From Amanita rubescens (lineage: Eukaryota > Basidiomycota > Agaricomycetes > Agaricales > Amanitaceae), in NCBI GenBank assembly GCA_015039365.1, contig WION01000123.1, positions 78,174 through 142,173 on the forward strand: 64,000 bases of DNA, written 5' to 3'. Within the stretch, counting starts at the first letter, position 1. Each line of letters starts with the position of its first letter. Of this stretch, positions 1 to 10,643 are shown one piece after another. The notes under the pieces are model-generated. The model had not been told where the DNA came from, made no database searches, and saw only the letters and a program-made list of their open reading frames with translations. The translations under genes and the position numbers were made by a program.

Positions 1-3000
1 GGGAAGTGCAACCGGGGATGTTCCATACATCAATTGAAAGGGCGATTGTTTCAATGCTTCATGAGTGCGTGAATTATGCGTGAATTGTGCTATTGGTATC
101 ATCTTGTTCCAAGTATCTGGTTCATAGGCACAGAATATTCGGAGATAAGCTTCTAATTCGGCGTTATATCGCTCCGTTTGTCCATCAGTCTGTGGATGGA
201 AGGCGGTACTCATTTTGTGTTTGATTTTTAATGAGTCCATTATGCCGTTAAAGACATGTGATGCGAACTGTGGTCCTCGATCGGAGATCATGACGTCGGG
301 TAAACCGAAGTTTTTGAATACATTCCGAATGTAGAGGTTGGCGGTTTTGTCGGCAGTGATAGTTTTGTTACAAGGCATGAGAATTACTCCCTTTGTAAGT
401 CCTTGATCGACCACGATAAAGATAGAATCGAAACCGTTACTTGTAGGTAAATCGGTTATGAAATCCATAGTTATTTGTTGAAAGGGTCGGTGTGCGTGAG
501 ACTTGATTGGCATCAGAGGTGCGGCAGTAGGGTGTGTATTCGATTTCATTTGTTGACATGCCGTGCATCCGTCAATGAACTGTTTAACCATTTTAGACAT
601 TAATGGCCACCAGTAATATTCCTTTAATAAGGCGAGTGTTTTGAAGAAACCGGGGTGTCCGCTTGTTGGTGATTCATGAAAATCTCTAATAATATCTCGG
701 CGAAGATCGGTGTCAGGGGGAATAAAGGATTTCCCTTTGTACAGGATTAATTCATCGTCAAGGGTCCAATCAGAAAGGGCAGTGCGTAAAGGTGGTGTTC
801 CTTTTTCTTTTAGACATTTCTTGATTGATTGAGCAAATTCGTCTTTGACAGTTATTTCTATTGCTCTGTTACGGAGATCTTCGGCGATTGTGCGAACAAA
901 AAGTTCTTTTGGGAGCATCGTTATTAACTCTTCTGGTTCGTCTTTTGTCATATGATCGGGTCGGCGGGATAGTGCATCCGCTATTATTAGTTTTGCTCCG
1001 GGAACGTGGGTTAATTTAATATTAAATCGAGACAAGTCGTTCCACCATCGTGCTTGGCGGTTCATAAGACGTTGTGGTTCTCGATAATAGAGTAAATTCT
1101 TGTGGTCGCAATGAATAATGACAGGGTGTTCTGCTCCTTCAAGCAGGTATCTCCATTCGTTATAAAGAGCGTAGTAAATGGCGAATAACTCTCGGTCGTA
1201 GATTTGCCATCGTGTTTCAGTTGGCGTTAAAGCGTGGGATAGATATCCACATGGGTGTAAATCGCCATTATCATCTTTTTGCATAAGAACTGCTCCGATT
1301 GCGCGGTCTGATGCGTCCGTTTGTAGAATAAAGGGTTTGTTAACATCGGGCATCATTAAGACAGGTGCGGATGTGAAGCGTTCTTTTAATAGATCAAATG
1401 CGACTTGGCATTCTGCGGTCCATGTCCATAATTTGTTTTTCTTTGTTAGGTCGTGCAGGGGTCGTGCAAGGTGGGCGAATCCGAAAATAAACCTTCGATA
1501 GTAATTTCCGAATCCTAAAAAGGATCTAACTTGTTTAACGGTAGTAGGGGTTGGCCAGTCCCTGATTCCGGCAAGTTTGATCGGGTCCATTTTTATTGTA
1601 TTTTTGGATATGACGGTGCCTAGAAAATCAACTTCTTGGGCAGCGAATTTACATTTTTCAAGCTTGAGGTAAAGATCGTGTTTCTGTAATCGTTCAAGTA
1701 CTTGTTTTGTTCGAATCTCGAGTTCTTCTTTAGTGCGCGCGTGTATTAGCATGTCATCCATGTAGATGACGAGCCATCCTTTTTCTGTAAAATCCCTGAA
1801 ATAATCGTCCATCATTGCTTGAAACGTTGCTGGTGAATTTCGTAATCCAAAGAACATGACGTTAGGTTCAAATAAACCTCGATTGGTGATAAAGGCGGCT
1901 TTCCATCTGTCAGATTCCTTGATTTGAACGTTATTATATCCCCATCGGATATCCAATTTTGTAAAGTATTCCGAATCTTTGAGTTTGATCATAAGATCGG
2001 AGATAAGAGGTAGTGGATATGCGTTTGGTTTAGTATATTCGTTCAGATATCGATAATCTTGGCAGGGTCGTAATTTTTGTGCTTCTTTCTTTTCTACAAA
2101 GAAGAAAGGTGATGCCTGCGGTGATTTCGACGGTCTGATGTAGCCTTTTTCGACGTGTTCTTTAATCCATTCATCCAGTGTATTCTGCTGTTTCGGAGAT
2201 AAGGGATAGATTTTTCCTCTTTTTGGTATGAAATCATCGCGAAGTTCTATCTGGTGATCCCAAGATCGGCTTTCTGGGAATCGTTCACTTGCTTTTTTCT
2301 CGAATACGTCTTTCCATGCCGAGTATTCAGGAGGGAGCGTGTAAACCTCCTCTGTTTGATGGTATTTGTGTTCCATTTGTTGAGCTGGTGTATATCGTGC
2401 GATAGTTACTTGGTCGTATTCGTCTTCTGACCAGCTTCCTATATCCTCAAATGTATGCGTGTTCCATCCGTGATCTGTCGTCTGTGATCCTTTGTGTGAC
2501 ATCAAATATCCGATAACGAGATCTTCTTCCTGTTCAGGCATAGCTATTCTGTCAATCTGTTGACAGATGCTCCGAAGTGATGCCTTGATCTTGTCCTGTT
2601 CAGAGTCTCGGAACTCTAGAGTCTTTTCTCTCCAATTTACGTCAGGGTTATGCTTCTCTAGCCAAGGAAGCCCCAGTATAATCGTTTGTTTTCCTATTGC
2701 TGATACGTGAAACCATTCGGTCATGCGTTTTCCGTTCATTTCGAAGGTGATTAGACATTGTTCATCGATTTCTCCTTCTTTGTTTATGGTGCCATCGACG
2801 TTATAAACTCTAATTGGTCGTGGAGTTTTTCGTTTTCTCCATTTGTGTGCTATCCTTTTGTCGATAAATATCCCTTCGGCTCCGCAGTCGACAAGGGCAA
2901 CGAGGTTTTCAGTGTTGTTTTCAGTTTCAACTTTGATAGGGACAGATAATCTTCGTTTTGAAATAGATTGTACTGTTACATGAGATATATTGAGAGTTGA

Positions 3001-3033
3001 ATCTGGTGTATCTGAGACTTCATCCACTGTCAT
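1..3033 (-). CDS. Ty3/gypsy retrotransposon pol polyprotein (partial, runs off left edge)
   Basis: This frame stays open from about base 3060 to base 1. Reading the minus strand, the order is a retropepsin-like site (LVDCGAEG, near 2890), reverse transcriptase (FFGLRNSPATFQ and YMDD, about 1750-2300), RNase H (QTDASDRAIGAVL, near 1300), an integrase zinc finger (H-x-H and C-x2-C between about 690 and 560), and an integrase core (TMDF, SDRGPQF, HPQTDGQTE between about 480 and 170). This PR-RT-RH-IN order is that of Ty3/gypsy (Metaviridae-like) elements of fungi. The protein copies element RNA into DNA and inserts it. The frame is offset from the upstream gag, and a -1 shift at GATTTTTAAC (about 3044-3053) would fuse them. 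The protease has DCGA where DTGA or DSGA is usual. No in-frame stop was noticed, so the copy may be young. Confidence 0.93.
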   Translation of the reverse strand, partial: MTVDEVSDTPDSTLNISHVTVQSISKRRLSVPIKVETENNTENLVALVDCGAEGIFIDKRIAHKWRKRKTPRPIRVYNVDGTINKEGEIDEQCLITFEMNGKRMTEWFHVSAIGKQTIILGLPWLEKHNPDVNWREKTLEFRDSEQDKIKASLRSICQQIDRIAMPEQEEDLVIGYLMSHKGSQTTDHGWNTHTFEDIGSWSEDEYDQVTIARYTPAQQMEHKYHQTEEVYTLPPEYSAWKDVFEKKASERFPESRSWDHQIELRDDFIPKRGKIYPLSPKQQNTLDEWIKEHVEKGYIRPSKSPQASPFFFVEKKEAQKLRPCQDYRYLNEYTKPNAYPLPLISDLMIKLKDSEYFTKLDIRWGYNNVQIKESDRWKAAFITNRGLFEPNVMFFGLRNSPATFQAMMDDYFRDFTEKGWLVIYMDDMLIHARTKEELEIRTKQVLERLQKHDLYLKLEKCKFAAQEVDFLGTVISKNTIKMDPIKLAGIRDWPTPTTVKQVRSFLGFGNYYRRFIFGFAHLARPLHDLTKKNKLWTWTAECQVAFDLLKERFTSAPVLMMPDVNKPFILQTDASDRAIGAVLMQKDDNGDLHPCGYLSHALTPTETRWQIYDRELFAIYYALYNEWRYLLEGAEHPVIIHCDHKNLLYYREPQRLMNRQARWWNDLSRFNIKLTHVPGAKLIIADALSRRPDHMTKDEPEELITMLPKELFVRTIAEDLRNRAIEITVKDEFAQSIKKCLKEKGTPPLRTALSDWTLDDELILYKGKSFIPPDTDLRRDIIRDFHESPTSGHPGFFKTLALLKEYYWWPLMSKMVKQFIDGCTACQQMKSNTHPTAAPLMPIKSHAHRPFQQITMDFITDLPTSNGFDSIFIVVDQGLTKGVILMPCNKTITADKTANLYIRNVFKNFGLPDVMISDRGPQFASHVFNGIMDSLKIKHKMSTAFHPQTDGQTERYNAELEAYLRIFCAYEPDTWNKMIPIAQFTHNSRTHEALKQSPFQLMYGTSPVALP

Positions 3034-3044
3034 GAGCCCCACTG

Positions 3045-3363
3045 TTAAAAATCCTCGTTTTCATCGGCAAGAGATAGTAATAGATCATTCTTTTCGTCGG
3101 TTGACATCCCTTTCATCAGCGCTCGGATGTTCTTGGTGTAATTTGGTTTTGACTCTCGGACTTCTTCTTCTTCCCAATTTCCGTCACCATCATTTGATGT
3201 GGCTCGAATGTGACGTTTGGGCGTGAATCCTCTTTTCCTTCCTCCTTTAAATCGGCCTTTCCCTTTGTTTCTTTTCTTCTTCGGGCATTGCCCTGACATG
3301 TGTCCTTTGATTCCGCAGATAAAACATAAACCGTCTTTGATGTAGCGTTCTCTTTCTTCTTTC
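3045..3363 (-). CDS. Ty3/gypsy gag C-terminus with zinc knuckle (5' part replaced by KDZ junction)
   Basis: The reading frame leading to the stop at 3045 contains a CCHC zinc knuckle (CFICGIKGHMSGQC, about 3290-3340) followed by a basic Lys/Arg tail and an acidic end. This is the nucleocapsid part of gag, which packages element RNA. Only the C-terminal third is present, because the frame is cut at 3363 by the AGTACT/TTACAC junction of the KDZ transposon. The rest of this gag is not on the other side of the transposon: the right flank is a different retroelement at a different position in its pol. Confidence 0.85.
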
Positions 3364-3369
3364 AGTACT

Positions 3370-3660
3370 TTACACTCCCCCCCCAGTCCGATTAGACTCC
3401 GACAGACTCCTAGGACTCCTATAGGACTCCTATAGGACTCTGATCACTTTCTGATAAAATGTAAAAAAAGGTAAAATGGTAGGAAACATGTTTGGCTTTG
3501 TTTGTTTATGTTTGTTTATATTAGGCATCTTAACTTGCAAAAGAAATCCAAAATCCTTAAAAATAGGGAACCATGTTTGGTATTGTTTATTTATGTTTAT
3601 TTATATTAGGTATCTTTAACTTGCAGAATAAATTCAAAAAAATACTGAAAAAATGCGGAA
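3370..3660 (+). repeat. Left terminal inverted repeat and subterminal repeats of the KDZ element
   Basis: This inverted counterpart of 11000-11286 begins TTACACTCCCCCCCC and continues with runs of CTATAGGACTCC. It then has a CTGATCACTTTCTGAT segment and an AAACATGTTTGG/GTTTATGTTTG segment. The latter is itself duplicated (about 3485-3525 and 3568-3610). In such elements these sites would bind the transposase. Confidence 0.75.
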
Positions 3661-4284
3661 AATCCATGTGATCCAGGTTATATAAGAATTATAAAACCAA
3701 ACAATGGCAAACTTGACATATTTGCAAAATACTTTTCAGATGCAAGTGTGATCTTGAAAAATGCACACAAGGTCATGCAAGAATTAGGACACAAATCTGA
3801 GCCAAATTCTAGGTAAATGTAAAGGAATGTATCACCACTCCATGTGACCACCTGCAAAGCCATAGTTGAACCCAACACAATTTGGGTGTGTCTGGCTGGT
3901 GATGATGAGTCAATGTAGTATGTGTGATCAGTTAGAAAGGGCTGGCAGTGGTGAAAGTCAGTTTCAGTAATGTGACTTGAGTGGTGAGTAGCTGCTGAGG
4001 TCAAGGACATTGGCAACATGCACATGGCAGTGGCTGCTGGAGGTGCAGTGCAGAGTGCCAGTTGAAGTGATGATCTAGTTTTAGTTCCACAATCCCACAT
4101 GTTTGTTGCCAGCAACAACCAACGACTCACCACCAATCACCTATGATTGTCAATTTGTCATAGGTATGTAAATATGAGGGATTTGTGATTATGTATGTAT
4201 TGAAGTCAAGGGGTGAAAGCAGGTGGAGATGAGTTCTTGGTTATTTGGTCGGATGGTATGGCACAGTGAGCTGTGGTTGTTAGA

Positions 4285-4520
4285 AGCATATTAATAATTG
4301 TCTGACTGTCTGACTATCTGACAGGCACTGACAGATGCTAACACACTAATTGTCTGGTTGTCTGACTATCTAATAGGCACTGACAGATGCTGACACACAG
4401 ATTATCTGACTGTCTGACAGACAGTGTTTCATAAGTTGTCTGACTTGTCTTCAGACTATCTAACCATCTGAGCAGTGAGAGACACTTAAGCATCAGATAA
4501 CATCAGACAAGTCTGTGATC
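4285..4520 (+). repeat. Degenerate TCTGAC-rich direct repeats
   Basis: The block TGTCTGACTATCTGACAGG, followed by CACTGACAGATGCTGACAC, recurs two to three times with drift, mixed with further TCTGAC and CAGACA words in both orientations. No coding potential was seen. Clustered short inverted words inside a transposon arm may be subterminal transposase sites, but that is inference. Confidence 0.6.
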
Positions 4521-5224
4521 AGACTTTTGCTGTGTTAGCTGATGTACTAAGCTTCCACACTAGAAGCATACGGTGGCAAAGTTAACTCAGCAATGGTTAA
4601 CTCAAATACTAAGAGAACAGTGATGATAGAAATTGAACAGAGTGTGGACAATGATAGATAATTTGATGATGAGTAAGTAGAGATACATAAGTGGGTCTGT
4701 CACTTCCAAAACTAATCAGGCATGCATAATGTGGGAGTCAATACTATTAGTAACAGAATGGTGGCTCAGTGACATGTAATAGGCTAGTATCAACTTCAAG
4801 TTCCAATCACAGTGGCAGTGACATCTGGCACCTGTGACCTGCCACACTGAGTGCCCTACTATGGATCATTATCAGCTACCTCCAATCACAGGTACTATTA
4901 GTAATTTGAAGTTAAGTACAGTGCCTAGGCCAATATCAGTCAGTCTCACCTTTACTAGTACTATAACTTTATGGTTGTCCATGCTCTGTTCCAGAATTGC
5001 CTCAAACCTAAGACTATGATATTCTATTGTTTTACCTAATATGTTTGAAGTTTCTCTGACCCCACACCCCCAGTGGTTCAATTGTCTTATCAACATAACC
5101 AGGGGCCCTTGTACAAAGTCACAAGATGTTTTGGCAACCTATCAATTTTCTCTCCATTATATCTGAAGAATAAATTACAAATATCTTGGGTTTGGCTCTG
5201 TTCTAGAGCATGATTCTTGCACCA

Positions 5225-5530
5225 TCTTGATCACATGATTTTTCCAGATTTTTCAAGATTTTTAGCAGCCTTTCAATTTTTCAACATGAAGTGTTTAAAA
5301 CAGTATTTTGCAAATATCTTGAGTTTGGCATTGTTTGGCATGTTAATTTCCACACTAATCTGATCGCATGATTTTTCCAGATTTTTCAAGATTTTTGGCA
5401 GCCATTCAATTTTTTAACATGAAGCGTTTAAAACAGTATTTTGCAAATAACTTGAGTTTGGCATTGTTTGGCATGTTCATTTACACACTAATCTGATTAC
5501 ATGATTTTTCTGCATTTTTCACATTTTTTT
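5225..5530 (+). repeat. About 133 bp direct repeat, two full copies and part of a third
   Basis: CATGATTTTTCCAGATTTTT recurs near 5234 and 5367, with a diverged start near 5499. Each full copy is followed by the same AACATGAAG, AAAACAGTATTTTGCAAAT and TGGCATTGTTTGGCATG segments. The unit is AT-rich with almost no CpG and no open frame. It lies inside the left arm of the KDZ element. Confidence 0.75.
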
Positions 5531-5603
5531 TTCCAAATTTTCCCACGGTCACACAGTACTCTTGGCAAATGGTAGTATTACAAATGAGACTACAAAGACT
5601 ACA

Positions 5604-5837
5604 TTAAAAAGCGCAGAATTGTCGGAGTCCTATAGGAATAGTCCTATTAGAGTCCTATGTCCTATTCGAGTCCGTCGGAAGGCTTCCTATTCATCCGATA
5701 CCAGTCCGATTGAAAAATGTAGTGTTAAAAAATTTGTAATGTTAATGTAATCTTATTTGTAATAAATTCCGATGTGACTCCTATAGGACTCCTCGGACTC
5801 CGATCGGACTCCGATCGGAATAGGGGGGGGACAGTAA
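5604..5837 (-). repeat. Internal KDZ-type terminus (second right end)
   Basis: Read on the minus strand this region starts TTACTGTCCCCCCCC and continues with the same GGAGTCCTATAGGAG and GGAGTCCGATCGGAG vocabulary as the true ends. It looks like the right end of another, related element. Paired with 3370 it would define a 2.47 kb non-autonomous copy, but the flanks (AGTACT left, AGACCT right) match at only 4 of 6 bases. The alternative is a relic end caught inside the larger element. Confidence 0.65.
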
Positions 5838-5949
5838 AGACCTCCACAACCCCGTGCCCCTACCACGGCTTCCTCGTAACCAAGGGGTGAATTAACACGG
5901 TGCGTAGTGTCCCTACTTACGTTTACTAGTGCTGACCAGGTCCCCACCT

Positions 5950-6560
5950 TCCCATCCCCCCTGCTTGCACCCATGCTCACCCTGCACCCTTGGCAACTCA
6001 CCCACACCCTCGGCGACGCACCTGTACCCTTGGCAACACACTCGTACCCTCGATAACCCGTCTCGCACCCCCTGGCCCACCTCACACCCTCGACGACTCA
6101 CCCACACCCTTCGTAACTCACCCACACCCTTCGTAACTCACCCACACCCTTCGTAACTCACCCACACCCTTCGTAACTCACCCACACCCTTCGTAACCCA
6201 CCCCACCCTTCGTAACCCACCCCGCATCCTTCGTAACCCACCTGCACCCTCGGTAACTCACCTGCACCCTTCGTAACATGCCCGCACCCTCGGCAACCCA
6301 CCCACACCCTTCGTAACATGCCCGCACCATCGGTAACTCACCCGCACCCATCGGAACATATGCACGCACCCTTGGTAACTCGCACACACCCTCGGCAATC
6401 CACGCGCACCCTTCGTAACTCCACGCGCACCCTTCGTAACTCCATGCGCACCCTTCGTAACATGTCCGCACCTCGGTAACTCATGCCTGCACCCTCGGTA
6501 ACTCACACGCACCCTCGGAAACTCACCCGCCCCCTCTATGACTTGACCCATGCCCCCTGG
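5950..6560 (+). repeat. 20 bp minisatellite (CCCACACCCTTCGTAACTCA)n
   Basis: There are about 30 head-to-tail units of 20-21 bp. Five copies around 6090-6190 are almost perfect, and the flanking copies vary (CTCGGCAAC, CTTGGTAACT, CGCGCACCC). Unlike the surrounding transposon it is CpG-rich. Because 20 is not a multiple of three, the array stays open in several frames and yields long spurious repetitive ORFs on both strands. Confidence 0.9.
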
Positions 6561-6625
6561 CTTGTCAATGTACCTGCACCCCTGGCCATCTATCCTGCCC
6601 TTGGTGACCCGTCCCACTTTGTGAC

Positions 6626-8485
6626 GTGTCCCACCCCCCATGTGTTTCCATACGTAAATATGTATCTATGTACCTACATCCTTTTAACAGAACTGAACAA
6701 ATTCTTGAACAAAGTGGCATAACAGTTGCACCTCCAGAGCGCCCACGATCTGGCCGTTTACAAGTACATAGTAAACTTCAACAACAAGTCACACGTTCCC
6801 GCCGGGAACAAGAGGTGATTGAGCCAGAGGATTCAGGGAGTGAATATGTACAAGAGGATGGTACTCCCACTGAGGAAGAGGAGAGTGATGAGGAGAGTGT
6901 AGATAAGTCAGTTGAGGTGAGTTTTGATATTAATAACCATACTAGTTAAATTTTATTTATACAACAGCAGGATCTTGGTAAGGGTGAAAAAGGGGGCCTT
7001 GGAGATGTTGGGAAAACAAATGAGGGCAGGGAGGATGAGTTAACTGACAAGGGGAAGGGGAAAACAGTGAGTTGCAATTTATCACCTTTGGCTAGCTGAT
7101 AAACAAAAGTAGAGCCTTGAAGCTGTTAATGAGTTAGAGGAAGATGAGGGTTTAGATTACATTGATGGAACAGAAGAAAAGGTAAGGTCAATACTGATCT
7201 GTACTTTATTGATGACTTATAATAACCAGATTTTGGATGGTGATGAACTGGTAAGTAGTAAAAAATATTGCTTGAAGGTAAGCCTAATGCCAGTTTGGCT
7301 GACATTGCTCCTGTAGAATATTCCTGGAAATATGTTTGATGATCATGGTGGTTTCATACTTTATCCTAACCTGAACCACTTGGACTCACCCAAAATTAGA
7401 TGTACACATGGGTACTTCTCACCCCCCACATGGCTCTTCATCTACCACAGAGGGGGTTTTGCGTGGGAGAGCTGAAGGAAATGTTTTTAACTTGGCTGAT
7501 GCAGAGAAAACAAAGGAGACAGGGATTGGGTCATTGGTTGGGAAAGTGAAAGTATATCAGCTTGGAGAGATCCCATCATCTTCTACCAAGCCCCAGATGG
7601 TCATCAAGGTTGAAGTTAACCAGACCATGGCACCTGTCCTTACAGACCTGGGGGACAGATACTCCCCTATCAAGAGTGAGTTAGCCATTTTTCTCCAAAA
7701 GTACATAAACATAACAAAATTCCAGACAAAGATCAGAGAATTTATGTGTTTGAAGAAGGCAACTGGAGCCTGAAAGGAAGGTATCAGAAAGCTATCCAGC
7801 TTAATGATTCAGCTGCCTGGTCCAATGACAAAGGGGAATACTCCCTTGTCATGGCTCTGGTGAAGTTTCTGATTAATTGTTACTCTGGGCATTACTGACT
7901 AACTCACAGGAGGATGATAAAGCATTAAACCCTTCCCATTCTCATTCTGCTAGTGTTACTGTTGGTCCTATCAGTCAGGCCATGAACCAACTTGTGTCTC
8001 TTTCTAGGAAAGAGATAGCAACACTACTTGGAATACCTGTTCATCTTTTCAGGGAACCTGATGCTCCAGTTGATCGTGATGGTGTGAGGGTGTCTTACTT
8101 GAAATATCAGACTATTCTCAGAGCCTTCTCAACTCTCACAAAGAAGGTTAAGGGAGGGGAGTGGCCTGGTAGGAAACCTGCAGGCCAAGACATCATTGAC
8201 ATGGTGGTTTCTAAATCCATGTGGTACTCACATTACAAGAAGTTATTTCCTCAGGTCTCCAACCACCCTGATATGCAGAAGTGGTTGCAAGATGATCAGG
8301 ACTCTTCTCCTGATTCTGAAATTTGGACAAATCAGAAGGGACTATATGAATTTCATGACTTGGCAGAATGGTATAAGGAGAGGGAAAAACAGAATAAAGG
8401 AAGGAAGGGAAGGAAGGGCAAGAAGGATAATATTGAGGATGAAGAAGGCACAGGGAAGAAGTCAAAGAAGAAGAAGAAGAATTAG
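6626..8485 (+). CDS. Intron-rich companion ORF of the KDZ element, function unknown
   Basis: A spliced gene can be read from about 6626 to 8485. The exons are separated by introns with clear GTGAGT/GTAAG starts and AG ends at about 6916-6967, 7069-7112, 7182-7231, 7252-7317, 7391-7450, 7682-7730 and 7858-7908. The N-terminal part is acidic and low in complexity. The middle contains a conserved-looking block (VYVFEEGNWSLKG). The last exon has a segment PVHLFREPDAPVDRDG and ends in a very basic Lys-rich tail resembling a nuclear localisation signal. I recognise no domain. Its position just upstream of, and collinear with, the transposase suggests a transposon accessory protein, or an N-terminal part of the transposase gene. 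The true start is uncertain. Confidence 0.6.
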
Positions 8486-8534
8486 TAAGGCTTGCAGTGT
8501 AAGATTGTGTTAACCTGATTTTGAAATATGCAGT

Positions 8535-10643
8535 TTGTTGTTTTTTATGGTTATCTTCAGGATTGTCTGCTTGGCACAGACTTGGTTGGGAGTATTTTTG
8601 CTGTTTGCATGTATACCAAGAGCTACAGCTTCAGGCTTGACTGAAAGCCCATTCCCAGACATAACCTTCCAACAATTCAGTGATTTTGTTATGCAAAACT
8701 TTAATTCAACTATCTCATTGTCCAGTGTACTTGTCATACTATTCAGTTTGACAGAAAATGTGCAGCTACTAAGGTTGCATGGACGCCAACAAGTGAAAAA
8801 ATATGGAGGAGAGAGGCCCACAAAGGCTACTGCTTGGATCAGGGTGCTTGCAAGATCATTAAGACAGAAATTGGAGGGACCAGCTGGATGTTTGCTAATG
8901 GAAGATGATGATATGCCCATAGCAGCACGGCAGGAGCATATCACAATTGCATTAGCCATGAAGCTTGATGGTTTAGCCAAGCTATTAAAACTTCATAGAA
9001 AACTGAAGCCTGTCTCTCACAAGACCATAGAGCCTATTCATATCATATGTCCTGATGCTGCTGTATGCCAGACACAAAAATGTAATCCACGCTCTTTGCT
9101 CATGAGCACCAAGCAAAGGGATATACCATATGTCACTTTGATCAAAGGTTTTAGAGCCTATGACAATGTTCCAGTTTTAGCAGGATCCTGTGATACATGC
9201 AAAACCATTTACTATGCAGACCATGAAAGGTCACCTACTGGCTTTCTGGAGCAACCAGAAAGAACTTACCTGAACTCTGCAAAATATATCAAAATTGGAC
9301 AGAGTTTTTGGGTTGACAGATCATTTACCTCCACTGTCTTGAGTGGTGTATACAATTTCCATGCATCTACTTCAGCTTACACTGAATTCTGGAATGATGC
9401 ATTCTGTGCTTCACAAAAATTGGATGTGGGAAAGGTCAGCAGAAGGCAAATATGGCAGGCATTTGTTCAAGAATCTATCAGAATGATTGGATCCATGTCA
9501 AATGTGAATCTGACTCTTAGAGACAATTTGCCAATTGAGGAGGTGACAAAGGAAGCATTTCATATTTTGGGTGAAAGTGGTGTGATTAGAGCTGCAGATG
9601 GACATTCATGCAAAGAATGTACTCAGAAGCACAGGAGGTCAGAAGCACTATCAGATAGTGAATCAGAAAATGAGGATGTGGATAATATCAGATCACCTGT
9701 GAAGATGGTGGTAGTTGATGGAATTGTGACAGGACATACAACATGTGCATACACAGATTGCACATCAGAGCTTTTAAATTCACGTGGTGGAGTTTATTGT
9801 GCATTGCATGAAGATTTGTATGGTGGTCAGTGTCATGTGTCTGGTTGCACTGAGCAGAAAGTAGAAGGTACATTAGCATGTCCAGCACACCAGGCAAAGT
9901 GGCAGAGGTTTATCAGAAACCACCAAACAAAGCAGTTAAGTGGGTATAGGAGAGCCCTTAGGCATACAGATGATACCTGGCCATGGATGGCCCAGCAACC
10001 AAACAATCAGCAACCACATGATCAGGAAGTTGTCATAAATAGCCCCAGAAGCAGAGATCACTTCATACCCTCCAGAACTTATTGTGTGGAGACAATATGT
10101 GCTCCATGTGGAGTTGTTGTGGCTTGGGCTAAGTTTGCAAATGCAGAGTCACCTACTAATATATTAAACTTCTTGGAACAAGTGTTCCCAACAGAAGAGT
10201 CAAGGCCAGACTACATTTGCATTGATAAGGCCTGCCTAGTACTGAGAACCAGTGTTAGCAATGGTAGCTGGGAACAAACATGGGGCAAAACAAGTCGATT
10301 TATTGTGGATTCATACCATTACACAAATCACTCTGTTGATGATAATTTATGCCGAGAATGGTGCAACCCCACACCAAGGGATGGTTCTGCCCCAAATCTT
10401 GTAGTGACAGGCAGAGGAAGGGATGGTCAGTCATACCAAAAAAGTGCATTCAATACACAAGCTTGTGAACAGCTAAATGCATGGTTGGGAGGTTTTGATT
10501 CAGTCCTCAGAAAGATGACTCCAGGGAACTTTAATTGGTTTTTGCACACAATGTTGACATATCATACAACTCATGTTTGCAAGAAGCTAGCAAAGGGTAA
10601 ATTTAATGATGTGTCTGGTGACAGTGAAGGTAGTGGCTTGTAG
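8535..10643 (+). CDS. KDZ transposase with CxC5- and CxC6-like cysteine clusters
   Basis: A 702-codon frame. Residues about 165-230 contain spaced cysteines (IICPDAAVCQTQKC, then GSCDTCKTIYYADH) like the CxC5 cluster. Residues about 395-460 contain TTCAYTDC, YCALHE, CHVSGC and LACPAH, like CxC6. The C-terminal 160 residues look like the RNase H-fold DDE core of Kyakuja-Dileera-Zisupton transposases: DYICIDKAC, then RFIVDSYHYTNH, then ACEQLNAWLGGF, giving D, D and E plus the conserved His. It would cut and paste the surrounding element. The first 30 or so residues are hydrophobic and may be intron read-through, because a 3' splice site lies near 8570. No internal stop is seen, so the enzyme may be functional. 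Confidence 0.85.
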   Translation: MLFFMVIFRIVCLAQTWLGVFLLFACIPRATASGLTESPFPDITFQQFSDFVMQNFNSTISLSSVLVILFSLTENVQLLRLHGRQQVKKYGGERPTKATAWIRVLARSLRQKLEGPAGCLLMEDDDMPIAARQEHITIALAMKLDGLAKLLKLHRKLKPVSHKTIEPIHIICPDAAVCQTQKCNPRSLLMSTKQRDIPYVTLIKGFRAYDNVPVLAGSCDTCKTIYYADHERSPTGFLEQPERTYLNSAKYIKIGQSFWVDRSFTSTVLSGVYNFHASTSAYTEFWNDAFCASQKLDVGKVSRRQIWQAFVQESIRMIGSMSNVNLTLRDNLPIEEVTKEAFHILGESGVIRAADGHSCKECTQKHRRSEALSDSESENEDVDNIRSPVKMVVVDGIVTGHTTCAYTDCTSELLNSRGGVYCALHEDLYGGQCHVSGCTEQKVEGTLACPAHQAKWQRFIRNHQTKQLSGYRRALRHTDDTWPWMAQQPNNQQPHDQEVVINSPRSRDHFIPSRTYCVETICAPCGVVVAWAKFANAESPTNILNFLEQVFPTEESRPDYICIDKACLVLRTSVSNGSWEQTWGKTSRFIVDSYHYTNHSVDDNLCREWCNPTPRDGSAPNLVVTGRGRDGQSYQKSAFNTQACEQLNAWLGGFDSVLRKMTPGNFNWFLHTMLTYHTTHVCKKLAKGKFNDVSGDSEGSGL

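Noticed and set aside
6178..6641. Minus-strand repetitive frames of about 100-127 codons (VTKGA-type repeats)
   Set aside because: They are by-products of the 20 bp minisatellite, open in several frames, with no start context or homology.
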